Source: Methylocystis sp. IM3
GTDB taxonomy: Bacteria; Pseudomonadota; Alphaproteobacteria; Rhizobiales; Beijerinckiaceae
Length of the DNA: 64,000 nt
Reading direction: 5' to 3'
Assembly (NCBI RefSeq): GCF_038070105.1
Contig: NZ_JBBPBZ010000002.1
Coordinates: 1,996,001-2,060,000, forward strand
The position numbers and the translations under genes were made by a program. This document shows positions 8,780-18,746 of the stretch, in pieces. Under the pieces are notes generated by a model. That model saw only the letters and a list, made by a program, of their open reading frames with translations. It was not told the DNA's origin and did not search any database. Every line of letters begins with the position of its first letter. Within the stretch, counting starts at the first letter, position 1.

Positions 8780-9384
8780 GATCCCTTTTCTTCTCCGAAG
8801 TGGACGAAGGCCGCCTGCATGTAGTCCGCGCCCGTATAGAGCGTCAGCACGGCGGCGACCCAGAGCATGGCCGAGCCGATCTTGACGGCGCCGGGAATGA
8901 CCGCCTCGCCAGCCGGACCGGCGATGAAGAAGCCGAGCGCCACGAGCTGAAAAGCCGTCTTCCATTTCGCAATTGCGGAAACGGGCAGACGCACCTTGAG
9001 CTCTGCGAGATATTCGCGCAGCCCCGAGACCAGAATCTCCCGGCACAGGATGATGATGGCGGCCCAGATCGTCCAGCCGACGAGCGTCTGATTGGCCACG
9101 ACAGCCAGAATCGTCGCCGCGACGAGCAGCTTGTCAGCGATCGGATCGAGCATGCGGCCGATCGGCGATTGCTGCTGCCAGGCCCGGGCGAGATAGCCGT
9201 CCAGAAAGTCCGTGACGGCCGCGGCCGTGTAAACGCTGAGCGCAGCCCAGCGCGTCCACTCCTCGTTCGAGGCGAGGAGGAAGGCGGCCACCACCGGCAC
9301 GGCGAGACACCGTCCGTAAGTGAGCAGATTGGGCAGCGCCAGGGCGTGAGAACGGCGCTTGGTCGTGACGGCGGTCTCGGTCAT
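8776..9384 (-). CDS. pgsA: CDP-diacylglycerol--glycerol-3-phosphate 3-phosphatidyltransferase
   Basis: Inner-membrane enzyme that commits CDP-diacylglycerol to phosphatidylglycerol synthesis. The CDP-alcohol phosphotransferase signature is complete: DFLDGYLAR followed by GRMLDPIADK, supplying the conserved Asp and Gly residues (about residues 59-85). Several hydrophobic segments fill the rest of the 202 residues. It is the first gene of the pgsA-moaD-moaE overlap. Pairing with molybdopterin genes is positional rather than functional. Confidence 0.93.
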   Translation of the reverse strand: MTETAVTTKRRSHALALPNLLTYGRCLAVPVVAAFLLASNEEWTRWAALSVYTAAAVTDFLDGYLARAWQQQSPIGRMLDPIADKLLVAATILAVVANQTLVGWTIWAAIIILCREILVSGLREYLAELKVRLPVSAIAKWKTAFQLVALGFFIAGPAGEAVIPGAVKIGSAMLWVAAVLTLYTGADYMQAAFVHFGEEKGS

Positions 9385-9480
9385 GTCAGCAAGGGAATAG
9401 GTCAGGCGTCTCTCTTGTCAATAGATGTAGCGGCGGCTTCGCCTTGCGGACGCAATTCTCCCGCGCCGCAATATGTTCGC

Positions 9481-9870
9481 TCAGTCCGGATCGAGCGCGA
9501 ATTTCCCCGGCCCCGCGACGGCGAAGAACAGAAACACGAAACAGTAAAGAGCCGCGAGTTCGCCCTTGTTGTGGATCGGCCAGAACGACTGGAAGGCGTG
9601 AAAGCCGAAATAGGCCACCGCCATCTCCCCCGAGAGCACGAAAGCCGCCGGCCGCGTGAACAGGCCGAGCAGCAGCAGCGTCCCGCCCACGAGTTCGATG
9701 AGGCCGCCGACGCCAAGGAGGGAGAAAAGCTTCAGATCGTTGAACATGTCGACATGCGGATAGCCGAAGAGCTTCGCCGCTCCATGCTGCAGGAAGAGCA
9801 AGGCGGCGGCGATTCTCAACGCGCCCTGCGCGTGGGGCAGGTAGCGTTCCGGAATGATTCGAAGCGTCAT
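9481..9870 (-). CDS. DoxX-family membrane protein
   Basis: Small four-helix membrane protein (129 residues) of the DoxX/YqjF type. The family marker is LRIAAALLFLQHGAAKLFG near the start, then EMAVAYFGFHAFQSFWP and the closing AVAGPGKFALD. Some relatives take part in quinone- or thiosulfate-linked redox or thiol stress, but no specific role can be assigned. ATG 9870 is preferred to the GTG one codon upstream. It follows the nitroreductase by eight bases, so the two are likely co-transcribed. Confidence 0.8.
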   Translation of the reverse strand: MTLRIIPERYLPHAQGALRIAAALLFLQHGAAKLFGYPHVDMFNDLKLFSLLGVGGLIELVGGTLLLLGLFTRPAAFVLSGEMAVAYFGFHAFQSFWPIHNKGELAALYCFVFLFFAVAGPGKFALDPD

Positions 9871-9878
9871 CACGGGCC

Positions 9879-10475
9879 TCAGATGATCTTGGCCATGTCC
9901 TCGAAGGCGAGGCGGGGGCCGCGCGGATAGAGCTTGGCGCTGTCCCCATAGCCGATATTGATGAGAAAATTGCTCTTGATCTTCGTGCCGGCGAAAAATT
10001 CGGCGTCCACCTTCGCCTTGTCGAAGCCGCTCATCGGGCCGGCGTCGAGGCCGACGGCGCGCAGGGCGAGGATGAAATAGCCCGCCTGCAAGGTCCCGTT
10101 GCGAAACGCCGTCTCCTCGATCAGCGCGTCATTGCCGACGAACCAGGAGCGCGCGTCGGCTGCCGGGTAGAGATGCGGCAGCAGCTCAGGAAAACCGAGA
10201 TCAAAGGCGATGATCGCGGTTGCTGGCGCGGCCATCGTCTTTTCGAGATTGCCGGGCGACATCGCCGGGGCGAGCCGCCGCTTCGCCTCCGGCGTACGAA
10301 CGAAGAGAATGCGCAGAGGCGAGCAATTGGCGCTGGTCGGACCCCATTTGGCGTAGTCCAGCGCAAGCTCGAGGAGGTCGTCCGGGACCTCCTTGTCGAC
10401 CCAGCCATTGTGCGTGCGCGCGGCTGTGAAGAGCTGCGCCATCGCCTCCGCCGAGAGTTGCTTCCCGTCAGCCAC
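9879..10475 (-). CDS. Nitroreductase-family protein, RutE/HadB-like
   Basis: FMN-dependent nitroreductase-fold enzyme of 198 residues. It resembles the malonic-semialdehyde-reductase subgroup (RutE): an N-terminal [17 protein letters not shown], then [15 protein letters not shown] with the conserved phosphate-binding Ser/Asn region, and [20 protein letters not shown]. The start is GTG 10475, preceded by GGAGAAG. No other pyrimidine-degradation (rut) gene is nearby, so the substrate is open; a general quinone or nitro-compound reductase is the alternative. Confidence 0.75.
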   Translation of the reverse strand: MADGKQLSAEAMAQLFTAARTHNGWVDKEVPDDLLELALDYAKWGPTSANCSPLRILFVRTPEAKRRLAPAMSPGNLEKTMAAPATAIIAFDLGFPELLPHLYPAADARSWFVGNDALIEETAFRNGTLQAGYFILALRAVGLDAGPMSGFDKAKVDAEFFAGTKIKSNFLINIGYGDSAKLYPRGPRLAFEDMAKII

Positions 10476-10490
10476 CTGCTTCTCCGATCC

Positions 10491-11246
10491 TCAAATGCCG
10501 CGCCCCTCCACCTCGAGGCGCAATTGTTCCTCGTGGCGCTGGAGCGCCGCGTCTCTGGGAGCAATATCGAGCGCCTTGCGATAGGCGTCGAGGGCGCGTT
10601 TCTTGTCCCCGGCTTTCTCGGAGAGCGCGCCGATCGTCTCCAGCGCGTCGAAGCGCCTCGGTTCGAGCCGCGCCGCCGTCTCCAGATCCGCCAGCGCCCC
10701 CGAAACGTCGCCGCCAGACGCGGCGACGCGCGCGCGGCGCACGAAGCCCTCCGGCCAGCGCGGCGACAAAGCGACCACGTAATCGAGCAGGGCTTTCGCG
10801 AGCCCTGGCGCGCCCGCAGTCTCCGCCGCGAGCGCCCGCGCGGCCAGCAGGTCGATCGTGTCGGAGCCGGACTGCGACCAGCGGCGCAGAATGGCCCCGG
10901 CGGCTCCATTGGCCTCGCGCTCGTCCTCCGCATTGGCGAGGCGATCGAAAAGACGGTTCAAGTCGCGCGCTTCCCGCTCCTCGGGGGAAAGGCGCGGCTC
11001 GGGCCTCGGCTGCGCGGCCCTGGGGCCCGCGCCCCTCTCGGGAGGAGGCCCCTCCAGATGTTCGCCGGGGAGAGCAGGCCCGAGGCCGCGGGCGCCGGGC
11101 GAGACCGGTATCTTGCCGATGCCGGGAATGAACAGAAAAGTTCCCCCGTCGGGGTCTTCCGAAAGCGCGGGCGGCCGGGCTTCCTGCGCGGCGACGGTCG
11201 CGGGTGCAAGCATGGCCAGAAGCGCCAGCGCGCGAAGTTTCATCAT
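10491..11246 (-). CDS. TPR-repeat protein, exported
   Basis: Secreted or periplasmic protein of 251 residues with an N-terminal signal peptide (LRALALLAMLAPATVAA). A proline-rich spacer covers about residues 30-95. The C-terminal half has TPR-like repeats, clearest in GDVSGALADLETAARLEP and GDKKRALDAYRKALDIAP. TPR proteins are scaffolds, so the partner rather than the sequence decides the role. The start is the first of two adjacent ATGs at 11246. It lies 15 bases upstream of the nitroreductase. Confidence 0.75.
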   Translation of the reverse strand: MMKLRALALLAMLAPATVAAQEARPPALSEDPDGGTFLFIPGIGKIPVSPGARGLGPALPGEHLEGPPPERGAGPRAAQPRPEPRLSPEEREARDLNRLFDRLANAEDEREANGAAGAILRRWSQSGSDTIDLLAARALAAETAGAPGLAKALLDYVVALSPRWPEGFVRRARVAASGGDVSGALADLETAARLEPRRFDALETIGALSEKAGDKKRALDAYRKALDIAPRDAALQRHEEQLRLEVEGRGI

Positions 11247-11476
11247 CAGTCTGCCGTCCAGTAACGCGGCCCGGCGCGCCCGCGCCGTGAATGTTTCGTT
11301 AACCGCAGCATACATGAAATTTCGTTAAAGCGGCGCCCGGTTCATTTTCGGTTCAGCCGCGGCGCCCCATCTCTTTCCTCGATATTCACGATTGTCCTTT
11401 ACAGTCGCGATCATCACTTCGAGCACAAGCCTCGGCCCGCGCAAATACTCGAGCGCTGGCCCCTGGAGTTGGACCG

Positions 11477-11734
11477 ATGACAGAGACCATCAGGCGTCTT
11501 TTGCAAGAAAACGGCCGCCTTCACACGCCGATCGAGACGCTCTCCGACAGCGCCGATCTTTACGAGGCGGGACTGACTCCCTTCGCCGCCATCCGCACCA
11601 TGCTCGCGATCGAGGAGGCTTACGACGTCGAGTTTCCGGTCGCCATGCTTCGCCGGCAGAGCTTCGTCTCCGTCGAGGCCATCGCCGCCTGCCTCAACGA
11701 ACTCTGCTCGGACGCCGATCGCAAGGCGGCGTAA
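11477..11734 (+). CDS. Acyl-carrier-protein-like protein lacking the phosphopantetheine serine
   Basis: Carrier-protein fold of 85 residues: [11 protein letters not shown], then [20 protein letters not shown], then [14 protein letters not shown], matching helices I to III of acyl carrier proteins. The attachment motif, normally D-S-L and in the related alphaproteobacterial group (from memory) T-S-F, reads T-P-F here: codon CCC replaces the serine. The protein therefore should not accept 4'-phosphopantetheine. Start ATG 11477 has a GGAG-like site upstream. It stands alone, without acyl-activating or dehydrogenase neighbours. It is either a decayed carrier or an unloaded regulatory version. Confidence 0.75.
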   Translation: MTETIRRLLQENGRLHTPIETLSDSADLYEAGLTPFAAIRTMLAIEEAYDVEFPVAMLRRQSFVSVEAIAACLNELCSDADRKAA

Positions 11735-11791
11735 TTCGCTCAACGAAGCCCGAAAGCGCGCGCCTGTCCGGCGGCCTTTCGGGCTCGTTTT

Positions 11792-11970
11792 TTACGGTGC
11801 GTAAAGCTCCGAGAGCGGCAGTTCGATCCCCGGCCGCTGGAGCCGCCGGACGTCGGGGGAATGACCTCGACGACGACGACGCTCCAGGCAAGATATTCCT
11901 CGACAGTCATCCGGTCTTCGGTTTCGCCCGACATGAAGGCGAGAATATCGCTTTTTCCTCTGTCGGCCAT
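11792..11970 (-). pseudogene. Remnant of a Uma2-family gene (internally deleted, frameshifted)
   Basis: On the minus strand a frame starting at 11970 reads [17 protein letters not shown], the typical N-terminus of Uma2-family (DUF820, PD-(D/E)XK-like) proteins. About 60 bases later, in another frame, the sequence [14 protein letters not shown] followed by TAA (11792-11794) is the typical Uma2 C-terminus. The family normally has about 180-200 residues, so most of the domain, including the nuclease residues, has been lost between the two ends. The frame from 11970 otherwise runs to 11740 without family sequence. I read this as a collapsed gene. Confidence 0.6.
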
Positions 11971-12060
11971 AGGCGTTTTCGAGCCTCGCCGAGGTTGCGG
12001 GGGCGCGCAGGCTGGGCTATCGCCTCTATAGAAAATCGCCCAGCGAGAAAGATTTCGCCA

Positions 12061-13899
12061 ATGCCTCCCTATCGCTCACGCACAACCACCCACGGCCGCA
12101 ACATGGCTGGCGCGCGCGGCCTCTGGCGCGCCACGGGCATGAAGGACGAGGATTTCGGCAAGCCGATCATCGCCATCGCCAACAGCTTCACCCAATTCGT
12201 GCCGGGCCATGTGCATCTGAAGGACCTGGGACAGCTGGTCGCCCGCGAGGTCGAGAAGGCCGGCGGCGTCGCCAAGGAGTTCAACACCATCGCGGTGGAC
12301 GACGGCATCGCCATGGGCCACGACGGGATGCTCTACTCCCTGCCCTCGCGCGAGATCATCGCGGACAGCGTGGAGTATATGGTCAACGCCCATTGCGCCG
12401 ACGCCATCGTCTGCATCTCGAACTGCGACAAGATCACGCCCGGCATGCTGATGGCGGCGCTGCGCCTCAACATCCCGGTCGTCTTTGTTTCCGGCGGGCC
12501 GATGGAGGCCGGCAAGGTCGTGCTCGGCGGCAAGGAGCATGCGCTCGACCTCGTCGACGCCATTATCGCCGGCGCCGACGACAAGGTGGCCGAGAGCGAC
12601 GTGAAGGCGATCGAACGCTCGGCCTGCCCCACCTGCGGCTCCTGCTCGGGCATGTTCACGGCCAACAGCATGAACTGCCTCACCGAGGCGCTCGGCCTCT
12701 CGCTGCCCGGCAACGGCACCACGCTCGCCACCCATGCCGACCGCAGGCGGCTCTTCGTCGAGGCCGGCCATCTCATCGTCGATCTCGCGCGCCGCTACTA
12801 CGAGCAGGACGACGCGAGCGTGCTGCCCCGCTCCATCGCGAGCTTCGAGGCCTTCGAGAACGCCATCGCGCTCGACATCGCCATGGGCGGCTCGACCAAC
12901 ACCGTGCTGCATCTCCTCGCCGCCGCGCATGAGGCCGAGGTGCCCTTCACCATGTCCGACATCGACCGCATGTCGCGCCGCGTGCCGGTGCTCTGCAAGG
13001 TCGCGCCCTCCGTGCCGGACGTGCACATGGAGGACGTGCACCGCGCCGGCGGCGTCATCGCCATTCTCGGCGAGTTGCATCGCGCCGGCTTGCTGCACGG
13101 CAACCTGCCGACGGTGCACAGCGCCACCATGGCCGACGCCATCTCCCGCTGGGACATTGGCGTGACGACGAGCGAGACGGCGAAAACCTTCTTCCGCGCG
13201 GCGCCCGGCGGCGTGCCGACTCAGGTGGCCTTCAGCCAGGAGCGCCGCTTCGACGACCTCGACGCCGACCGCGCCAAGGGCGCGATCCGCGACGCCGCGC
13301 ACGCCTTCTCGAAGGACGGCGGCCTCGCCGTGCTCTTCGGCAATCTCGCCGAGGACGGCTGCATCGTGAAAACGGCGGGCGTCGACGACTCGATCCTGAA
13401 ATTCTCCGGCCCCGCCCGCGTGTTCGAGAGCCAGGATGCGGCCGTCTCCGGCATTCTGACCGGCGGCGTGAAGGAAGGCGACGTCGTCGTGATCCGCTAC
13501 GAGGGACCGCGCGGCGGCCCCGGCATGCAGGAGATGCTCTATCCCACGAGCTATCTGAAATCGAAGGGGCTCGGAAAGGCCTGCGCGCTCATCACCGACG
13601 GGCGCTTCTCGGGCGGCACGTCCGGCCTCTCCATTGGCCATGTTTCGCCCGAGGCCGCCGAGGGCGGGACGATCGCGCTGGTGCGGGACGGCGACAGGAT
13701 CGAGATCGACATTCCCAACCGCACCATCACTCTCGCCGTGAGCGAAGCGGAACTTTCCGAGCGCCGCGCGGTTCAAGCTACGAAAGGCTTCGCGCCCGCG
13801 AGCCCGCGCCACCGCAAGGTGTCCACGGCGCTGCGCGCATACGCCGCCATGACGACCAGCGCCGCGCGCGGCGCCGTTCGCGAGGTTCCCGAGACGTAA
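12061..13899 (+). CDS. ilvD: Dihydroxy-acid dehydratase
   Basis: Iron-sulfur enzyme that converts dihydroxy-acids to 2-keto acids in the third shared step of valine, leucine and isoleucine synthesis. The 612 residues are of the long (E. coli-like) type: [13 protein letters not shown], the cluster cysteines in [10 protein letters not shown] and [12 protein letters not shown], and the C-terminal [10 protein letters not shown]. The start is ATG 12061; longer upstream readings in the same frame lack family sequence. Monocistronic by layout, followed by a GC-rich hairpin array. Confidence 0.95.
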   Translation: MPPYRSRTTTHGRNMAGARGLWRATGMKDEDFGKPIIAIANSFTQFVPGHVHLKDLGQLVAREVEKAGGVAKEFNTIAVDDGIAMGHDGMLYSLPSREIIADSVEYMVNAHCADAIVCISNCDKITPGMLMAALRLNIPVVFVSGGPMEAGKVVLGGKEHALDLVDAIIAGADDKVAESDVKAIERSACPTCGSCSGMFTANSMNCLTEALGLSLPGNGTTLATHADRRRLFVEAGHLIVDLARRYYEQDDASVLPRSIASFEAFENAIALDIAMGGSTNTVLHLLAAAHEAEVPFTMSDIDRMSRRVPVLCKVAPSVPDVHMEDVHRAGGVIAILGELHRAGLLHGNLPTVHSATMADAISRWDIGVTTSETAKTFFRAAPGGVPTQVAFSQERRFDDLDADRAKGAIRDAAHAFSKDGGLAVLFGNLAEDGCIVKTAGVDDSILKFSGPARVFESQDAAVSGILTGGVKEGDVVVIRYEGPRGGPGMQEMLYPTSYLKSKGLGKACALITDGRFSGGTSGLSIGHVSPEAAEGGTIALVRDGDRIEIDIPNRTITLAVSEAELSERRAVQATKGFAPASPRHRKVSTALRAYAAMTTSAARGAVREVPET

Positions 13900-13913
13900 G
13901 GCGCGAGCCGCGC

Positions 13914-13950
13914 GGGCGCCCATTTGGGGCGCCCTTTCGGGGCGCCCGTT
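13914..13950 (+). terminator. Putative terminator after ilvD
   Basis: Two overlapping hairpins are built from three copies of the block GGGCGCCC (13914-13921, 13927-13934, 13940-13947) separated by four-base ATTT and TTTC loops. Only a short GTTT follows, so release without a full U-tract is uncertain. It begins 15 bases after the ilvD stop. Confidence 0.55.
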
Positions 13951-14022
13951 TCGGGCACGGCGGGCTGGCTTTTCTGCGACGCCGGCGCGTAAGATCGTCC
14001 GCTCGGTTTTCCAGGATCACGC

Positions 14023-15960
14023 ATGGCGGCGTCGAGACGATTTCTGTCTTTCGAGACAGTCAGTCTGATTGTTGCTTTCGCCATTCTCGTTTCGGCGGGC
14101 GTGGTCACGATCCGCACGGAACAGTATCGGCGAGAAAGCAACGCCTGGGTGCGCCACACCGTCGAGGTCGAGAGCGCGCTTCATCGTCTCGACGCAGCCA
14201 TCCGCCGCTCGGAAAGCGACGAGCGCGGATACATCATCACGCGCGACCCCCGCTATTTCAAATCCCCCAACGACCTTTCCGAACGCCTGAAAAGCGAGCT
14301 TGCGGCGCTCGGGGCGCTCCTGTCCGACAACGCGAAGGAATCCGAGCGGTTCGAGAAGCTCCGCCCCCTCATAGCGGAGCGCCTGGATCTCCTTCAGCGG
14401 AAGCTAGGCCTCATGCGGGAGGGGCGCTTCGACGAGGCCGCGGACGTGGTGCGCGCCGGGCGCGGCAAGGAGCTGACCGATCAGATCGAGGCGTTGATCG
14501 GGGAGATGATCGCGCAGGAGGAGGATCTCTACAGGCAGAGAGACCAGCGCCTCTCGGAGGCGACGGACACGCTGCAAATGGCGATTGGCGCGATGATCGT
14601 TCTTCTGGTGATCGTCGCAATATTCGCCGTGCTACAGGCGGAAAAGCAACTCGACGCCCTGCGCAAGTCAGAGGAATCCCTGCGGCGGGCTTATGATGAG
14701 CTCATCGCGGAATCGACGCGGCGCGGGGCGCTCGAAGCGCAGCTCCGCCAGTCGCAGAAACTCGAGGCGCTCGGCCAGCTCGCCGGCGGCATCGCTCATG
14801 ATTTCAACAATATGCTCGGCGTCATCGTCGCCAGCCTCAACATCATGCGGCGCAGGCTGAAGCACGACGACGGCGGAATCGAGCCGCTGATCGGTTCGGC
14901 GATGGACGGCGCCGAGCGCGCCGCCGGGCTGGTGCGCAGGCTTCTTTCCTTCTCCCGAATCCAGCCGCTCAAACCGGAGCCGCTGGACGCCAATCAGCTC
15001 GTCGCCGGCATGTCGACGATTCTGCACCGAACGCTCGGCGTGCATATCGAGCTCGCCACCCGGCTCGGCGAAGATCTTTGGCCAATCAAGGTCGACGCCA
15101 ACGAGCTCGAAAGCGCGATCGTCAATCTCGCCATCAACGCGCGGGACGCGATGCCGAACGGCGGCAGGCTGACGATCGAGACGGCCAATGTCGTGCTCGA
15201 CGAGGATTACGCCGCGGCGAATCCGGATGCTCGGCCCGGCGCCTATGTCCGGCTTTCGGTCTGCGACACCGGCGAGGGCATGCCCCCGGAGGTCATAGCG
15301 AAGGCTTTCGAGCCCTTCTTCACGACAAAGCCCATGGGCAAGGGCACTGGCCTCGGCCTCTCGCAGGCGCATGGCTTCGTCCGCCAGTCGGGCGGGCACA
15401 TCAAGATCCACTCGGAGGTCGGTCGCGGCTCCTGCATCAAGCTCCATCTGCCCCGTTATGTCGACGAAAGCCAGGCGGCCCCGCCCCCGCCCGCGCCCAA
15501 GGAAGAGGATTTCCCGCGCGGCAGGCCGGAGGAACTCATTCTCCTTGTCGAGGACGACGAACAGGCGCGGCGGGTGACGGCGCAGGGCGTGCGCGAGCTC
15601 GGCTATACAGTGCTCGAGGCGGCAAGCGGCAGGGACGCCATCCAGATCATCCGCGCGCGCGCCGATATTTCGCTTTTGATCACCGACGTGAACATGCCGG
15701 GAATGGACGGCGCACAGCTCGCCCGCGAGGCCGTCTTTCGCCGGCATGCGCTGCAGGTGCTTTTTATCACTGGATATTCGCCGAACGCGATCGCCCAGAA
15801 CGGCATCCTGGATCCGCACGTCAACCTGCTGACCAAGCCGTTCACCCTGGCGCAGATTGCAACGGTAATCCGCGACGCCCTCGACGGGCGCGCCGGACAG
15901 ACAGGGGGAGCCGGCCGGAAGGCGCGCCCGTTCACGCCTCCGCCTTCAGCGGGCGCATGA
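14023..15960 (+). CDS. Membrane hybrid histidine kinase with CHASE3 sensor and C-terminal receiver
   Basis: Sensor kinase of 645 residues. Membrane helix 1 is at about residues 11-28, a periplasmic CHASE3 domain ([19 protein letters not shown] is characteristic) spans about 40-180, and helix 2 about 186-205. Then come a coiled linker, the H-box [13 protein letters not shown] (the BaeS/NtrB-like HDFNN type), HATPase boxes [20 protein letters not shown] and GTGLGLS, and a receiver with VEDDEQ, phospho-acceptor [12 protein letters not shown] and Lys in LLTKPF. The signal is unknown. Its 3' end overlaps gpsA by 29 bases on the opposite strand. Confidence 0.92.
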   Translation: MAASRRFLSFETVSLIVAFAILVSAGVVTIRTEQYRRESNAWVRHTVEVESALHRLDAAIRRSESDERGYIITRDPRYFKSPNDLSERLKSELAALGALLSDNAKESERFEKLRPLIAERLDLLQRKLGLMREGRFDEAADVVRAGRGKELTDQIEALIGEMIAQEEDLYRQRDQRLSEATDTLQMAIGAMIVLLVIVAIFAVLQAEKQLDALRKSEESLRRAYDELIAESTRRGALEAQLRQSQKLEALGQLAGGIAHDFNNMLGVIVASLNIMRRRLKHDDGGIEPLIGSAMDGAERAAGLVRRLLSFSRIQPLKPEPLDANQLVAGMSTILHRTLGVHIELATRLGEDLWPIKVDANELESAIVNLAINARDAMPNGGRLTIETANVVLDEDYAAANPDARPGAYVRLSVCDTGEGMPPEVIAKAFEPFFTTKPMGKGTGLGLSQAHGFVRQSGGHIKIHSEVGRGSCIKLHLPRYVDESQAAPPPPAPKEEDFPRGRPEELILLVEDDEQARRVTAQGVRELGYTVLEAASGRDAIQIIRARADISLLITDVNMPGMDGAQLAREAVFRRHALQVLFITGYSPNAIAQNGILDPHVNLLTKPFTLAQIATVIRDALDGRAGQTGGAGRKARPFTPPPSAGA

Positions 15961-16921
15961 GCAGGGCGTCGATGGCGGCGTCGACGCTCAGGCGAGCCGC
16001 GAGAATGGCGTCCACCGCCTCGACGATCGGCATTTCGACGCCGGCGGCCTGCGCCATTTCGACCAGCACCCGCGCGGTGAAGGCCCCTTCCGTAAGCTTG
16101 CCGGCGGATGCGTCCTTCACCGAAGCGCCCTGCCCCAGCGCCTGCCCGAAGGCGAAATTGCGGGACTGCGCCGAGCCGCAGGTCAGCACGAGGTCGCCAA
16201 GGCCCGAGAGGCCCATCAGCGTCTCGCTTCTCGCGCCCAGCGCGCGGCCGAGCCGCGTGAGCTCGGCGAAGCTGCGGGCGATCAGCGCGGCCTGCGCGCT
16301 CGCGCCGAGCTGGCGCCCCGAAGCCATGCCGGCGGCGATGGCGAAGACGTTCTTGGCGGCGCCGCCGATCTCGACGCCCAGAACGTCCGTCGAGCGGTAG
16401 AGACGAAACGCCTTTGTCGAGAGCGCCTCGCAAAGTCGCTGCGCCAGCGGCTCGTCCTGCGCCGCCAACGTCACGGCCGTGGGCAGGCCCTTGCACACAT
16501 CCGCCGCGAAGCTCGGGCCGGAGAGAACGGCGGGCCGCGCCTGCGGCAGCTCCTCGGCCACGACCTCGCTCATGAAGCGGCGCCGGTCGCGCTCGATGCC
16601 CTTGGCGCAGATGACGAAAGCCGCGCCCTTTGAAAGGTGCGGCCGCGCCGCCCGCGCCACCTCGCGCATCGCCTGCGCCGGGACCACGGCGAGCACGATC
16701 TCCGCGCCTGCGATGCTCGCGAGATCGGTCGTCGGCGCCACCGCGCAAGCGAGCGCCAGCCCCGGCAGGTGGCGGCGGTTCTCGCGATCCTGCGCCAGCG
16801 CGGCCACATGGGCGGCGTCGCGCGCCCAGAGCGGCACGCGCGCGCGTCCCTGCGCCGCCACATTGGCGAGCGCGACGCCCCAGGCGCCGGCGCCGAGAAC
16901 TGCAATTCTGTCGCGGGTCAT
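15932..16921 (-). CDS. gpsA: Glycerol-3-phosphate dehydrogenase [NAD(P)+]
   Basis: Reduces dihydroxyacetone phosphate to sn-glycerol 3-phosphate for phospholipid synthesis. The 329 residues show the dinucleotide fold [16 protein letters not shown] at the N-terminus, [26 protein letters not shown], the catalytic-Lys region [15 protein letters not shown] and the closing glycine-rich [14 protein letters not shown]. The next lipid-pathway enzyme, PlsY, is also in this window (53.3 kb). The end is convergent with and overlaps the CHASE3 kinase. Confidence 0.93.
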   Translation of the reverse strand: MTRDRIAVLGAGAWGVALANVAAQGRARVPLWARDAAHVAALAQDRENRRHLPGLALACAVAPTTDLASIAGAEIVLAVVPAQAMREVARAARPHLSKGAAFVICAKGIERDRRRFMSEVVAEELPQARPAVLSGPSFAADVCKGLPTAVTLAAQDEPLAQRLCEALSTKAFRLYRSTDVLGVEIGGAAKNVFAIAAGMASGRQLGASAQAALIARSFAELTRLGRALGARSETLMGLSGLGDLVLTCGSAQSRNFAFGQALGQGASVKDASAGKLTEGAFTARVLVEMAQAAGVEMPIVEAVDAILAARLSVDAAIDALLMRPLKAEA

Positions 16922-17006
16922 GGCTCGGGATCCATAAAGTGAAACGCCTCGCGCCGTGAACGCGAAGGCCCTCTATAACGAGCCAATGTCGCGCCTCAAA
17001 GACGGT

Positions 17007-17555
17007 TCAGCGCAAACCCAGTCTCTGATTGTCCGGCCGCGCCCAGAGCCGCTCGAAGGCCTCGCGAAAGCGCGCCGCCGCCTGCGGGCTTTCGACCACG
17101 ATCAGGTCGTTGTCCTGCCGGACCTCGCCGGAGACCGAAAAATTCGCCGAGCCGCTGCGCAGCACGTGGCCGTCGACCTGATAGCTTTTCAGATGCATCA
17201 GATCACGGCCCCGCCCCTTGCGGCGCACGTCGAGATTGGGCGCGTCGGCGATGTCGAGGATCGCCGCCGAGCGGCCCAGTTCTTCGCCGTCGAGATAGAC
17301 CCTGACTTTCACGCCGCGCATGGCGGCGCGGCCCAGCGCCGCGACCAGGGCGCGGTCGGTCAGCACATAGGCGGCCATGTCGATGGAGCGCCGCGCGCCA
17401 TTGATGAGGCGCGCGTCGACCGACTCGAAATCGTCACCGGGTCCATACAGAATGTGCACGCCGGCGATGAGCGGCTCCTGCGAAAGCGGCCCCGCCGCCT
17501 GCGGCTCCGGCGTCAGCGTCAGCGCCGCGAGCGCGGCGAGAAAGGCGCGACGCAA
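17007..17555 (-). CDS. Phospholipase D-like protein with one HKD motif, exported
   Basis: PLD-superfamily protein of about 182 residues. The single HKD motif is HLKSYQVDGHVLRSGSANFS (His, Lys and Asp in the H-x-K-x4-D spacing). Such short, one-motif proteins act as dimers (nuclease Nuc/BfiL type). The TTG at 17555, just after the tsaD stop and preceded by AAGGCG, gives a clean signal peptide (RRAFLAALAALTLTPEPQAA). A GTG at 17636 overlapping tsaD is the alternative but would bury that signal. Likely a periplasmic nuclease or phosphodiesterase; the substrate is not predictable. Confidence 0.75.
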   Translation of the reverse strand: MRRAFLAALAALTLTPEPQAAGPLSQEPLIAGVHILYGPGDDFESVDARLINGARRSIDMAAYVLTDRALVAALGRAAMRGVKVRVYLDGEELGRSAAILDIADAPNLDVRRKGRGRDLMHLKSYQVDGHVLRSGSANFSVSGEVRQDNDLIVVESPQAAARFREAFERLWARPDNQRLGLR

Positions 17556-17559
17556 GCGG

Positions 17560-18621
17560 CTACGCCTTGCCGTGATGCGCCTCGCTGGCGACGGCGTCGA
17601 GCGGCCAGCGCGGGCGTGGCGCGAAACCGAGATCACTGGTTAATCCGCATTTCAGCCGTTCGAGCCCGGCCCAGGCGATGATCGCGCCATTGTCCGAACA
17701 GAGGTTCGCGGGCGGCGATACGAAGCGCAGGCCGCTCTCGGCGCAAAGCCGCGTCAGCGCGCGGCGGATCGCGCCATTGGCGCCGACGCCGCCGCCGATC
17801 ACGAGCCCGCTCGGCCGCCCCTCGCTCTCGCTGAACAGGCGAATGCCGCCGCGCACGCGATCGACGATCACATCCACGATCGCCGCCTGGAAGGAGGCGG
17901 CGAGGTCTTTCCTGTCCTGCTCGCCGAGCGCCGGAAGCTTGAGAATTTCCTGCCGCACGGCGGTCTTGAGCCCGGAGAGCGAGAAATCCGCGCCGCCGCG
18001 ACCGACCATGGGGCGCGGGAATTCGAAGCGGTGGGAATCGCCCTCCTGCGCGAGCTGCTCGATATGGGGGCCGCCGGGATAGGGCAGCCCCATCATCTTG
18101 GCCACCTTGTCGAACGCCTCGCCGGCCGCGTCGTCGATGGTCGACCCGAGGCGGCGGTAATCGCCCACCCCGCGCACGGCGACGAGCTGGGTATGGCCGC
18201 CGGAAATCAGCAGCGCGATAAAGGGAAATTCAAGGTGATCGGTCAGCCGCGCGGTGAGCGCATGCGCCTCGAGATGATTGACCGCGACGAAGGGCTTGCC
18301 CAGCGCGAGGGCCAGTCCCTTCGCGGCCGTGAGCCCCACCAGCACCCCGCCGATCAGCCCCGGCCCGGCGGCGGCGGCGATCGCGTCGATGTCGCCGAGT
18401 TCGACCCTGGCGTTGGCGAGCGCGCGGACGATGAGGCGGTCGAGCGCCTCGATATGGGCGCGGGCGGCGATCTCCGGCACCACCCCGCCATAGGCGGCAT
18501 GCTGTGCGATCTGGCTCAGCACCTCGTTGGAGAGGATGTCGCCGCCATCCCCGCCCAGCCGATCCGACACGACCGCGGCCGCCGTCTCGTCGCAGGTGGT
18601 TTCGATGCCGAGAACGCGCAT
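17560..18621 (-). CDS. tsaD: tRNA N6-threonylcarbamoyladenosine transferase TsaD
   Basis: Kae1/TsaD protein that transfers the threonylcarbamoyl group to A37 of ANN-decoding tRNAs. The 353 residues start [13 protein letters not shown], carry the metal-binding HLEAHALT (two His, about residues 107-111), LISGGHTQL and the late [13 protein letters not shown] 18621 has GGAGTG directly upstream; the longer frame start is not supported. It precedes the PLD-like gene by four bases. Confidence 0.95.
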   Translation of the reverse strand: MRVLGIETTCDETAAAVVSDRLGGDGGDILSNEVLSQIAQHAAYGGVVPEIAARAHIEALDRLIVRALANARVELGDIDAIAAAAGPGLIGGVLVGLTAAKGLALALGKPFVAVNHLEAHALTARLTDHLEFPFIALLISGGHTQLVAVRGVGDYRRLGSTIDDAAGEAFDKVAKMMGLPYPGGPHIEQLAQEGDSHRFEFPRPMVGRGGADFSLSGLKTAVRQEILKLPALGEQDRKDLAASFQAAIVDVIVDRVRGGIRLFSESEGRPSGLVIGGGVGANGAIRRALTRLCAESGLRFVSPPANLCSDNGAIIAWAGLERLKCGLTSDLGFAPRPRWPLDAVASEAHHGKA

Positions 18622-18746
18622 GCACACTCCTTGGCGCGAAGCCGCGCCGTTTTGAAACACTTGCAGGCTGTAGCCCCGCCCGGCGCCGGCCGCAACCGAC
18701 GAAACTCTTACTCGGTCATGGTTTGGGAAGAGTTTACAGGGGCCGC

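Noticed and set aside
11392..12060. In-frame 5' extension of ilvD over the carrier-protein gene
   Set aside because: No family sequence precedes ATG 12061; the extension runs through another gene in a different frame.
12076..13923. 615-residue open frame antisense to ilvD
   Set aside because: It is Arg/Gly/His/Ala-rich with no family motifs and lies entirely opposite a strongly conserved gene; long antisense frames are expected at this GC content.
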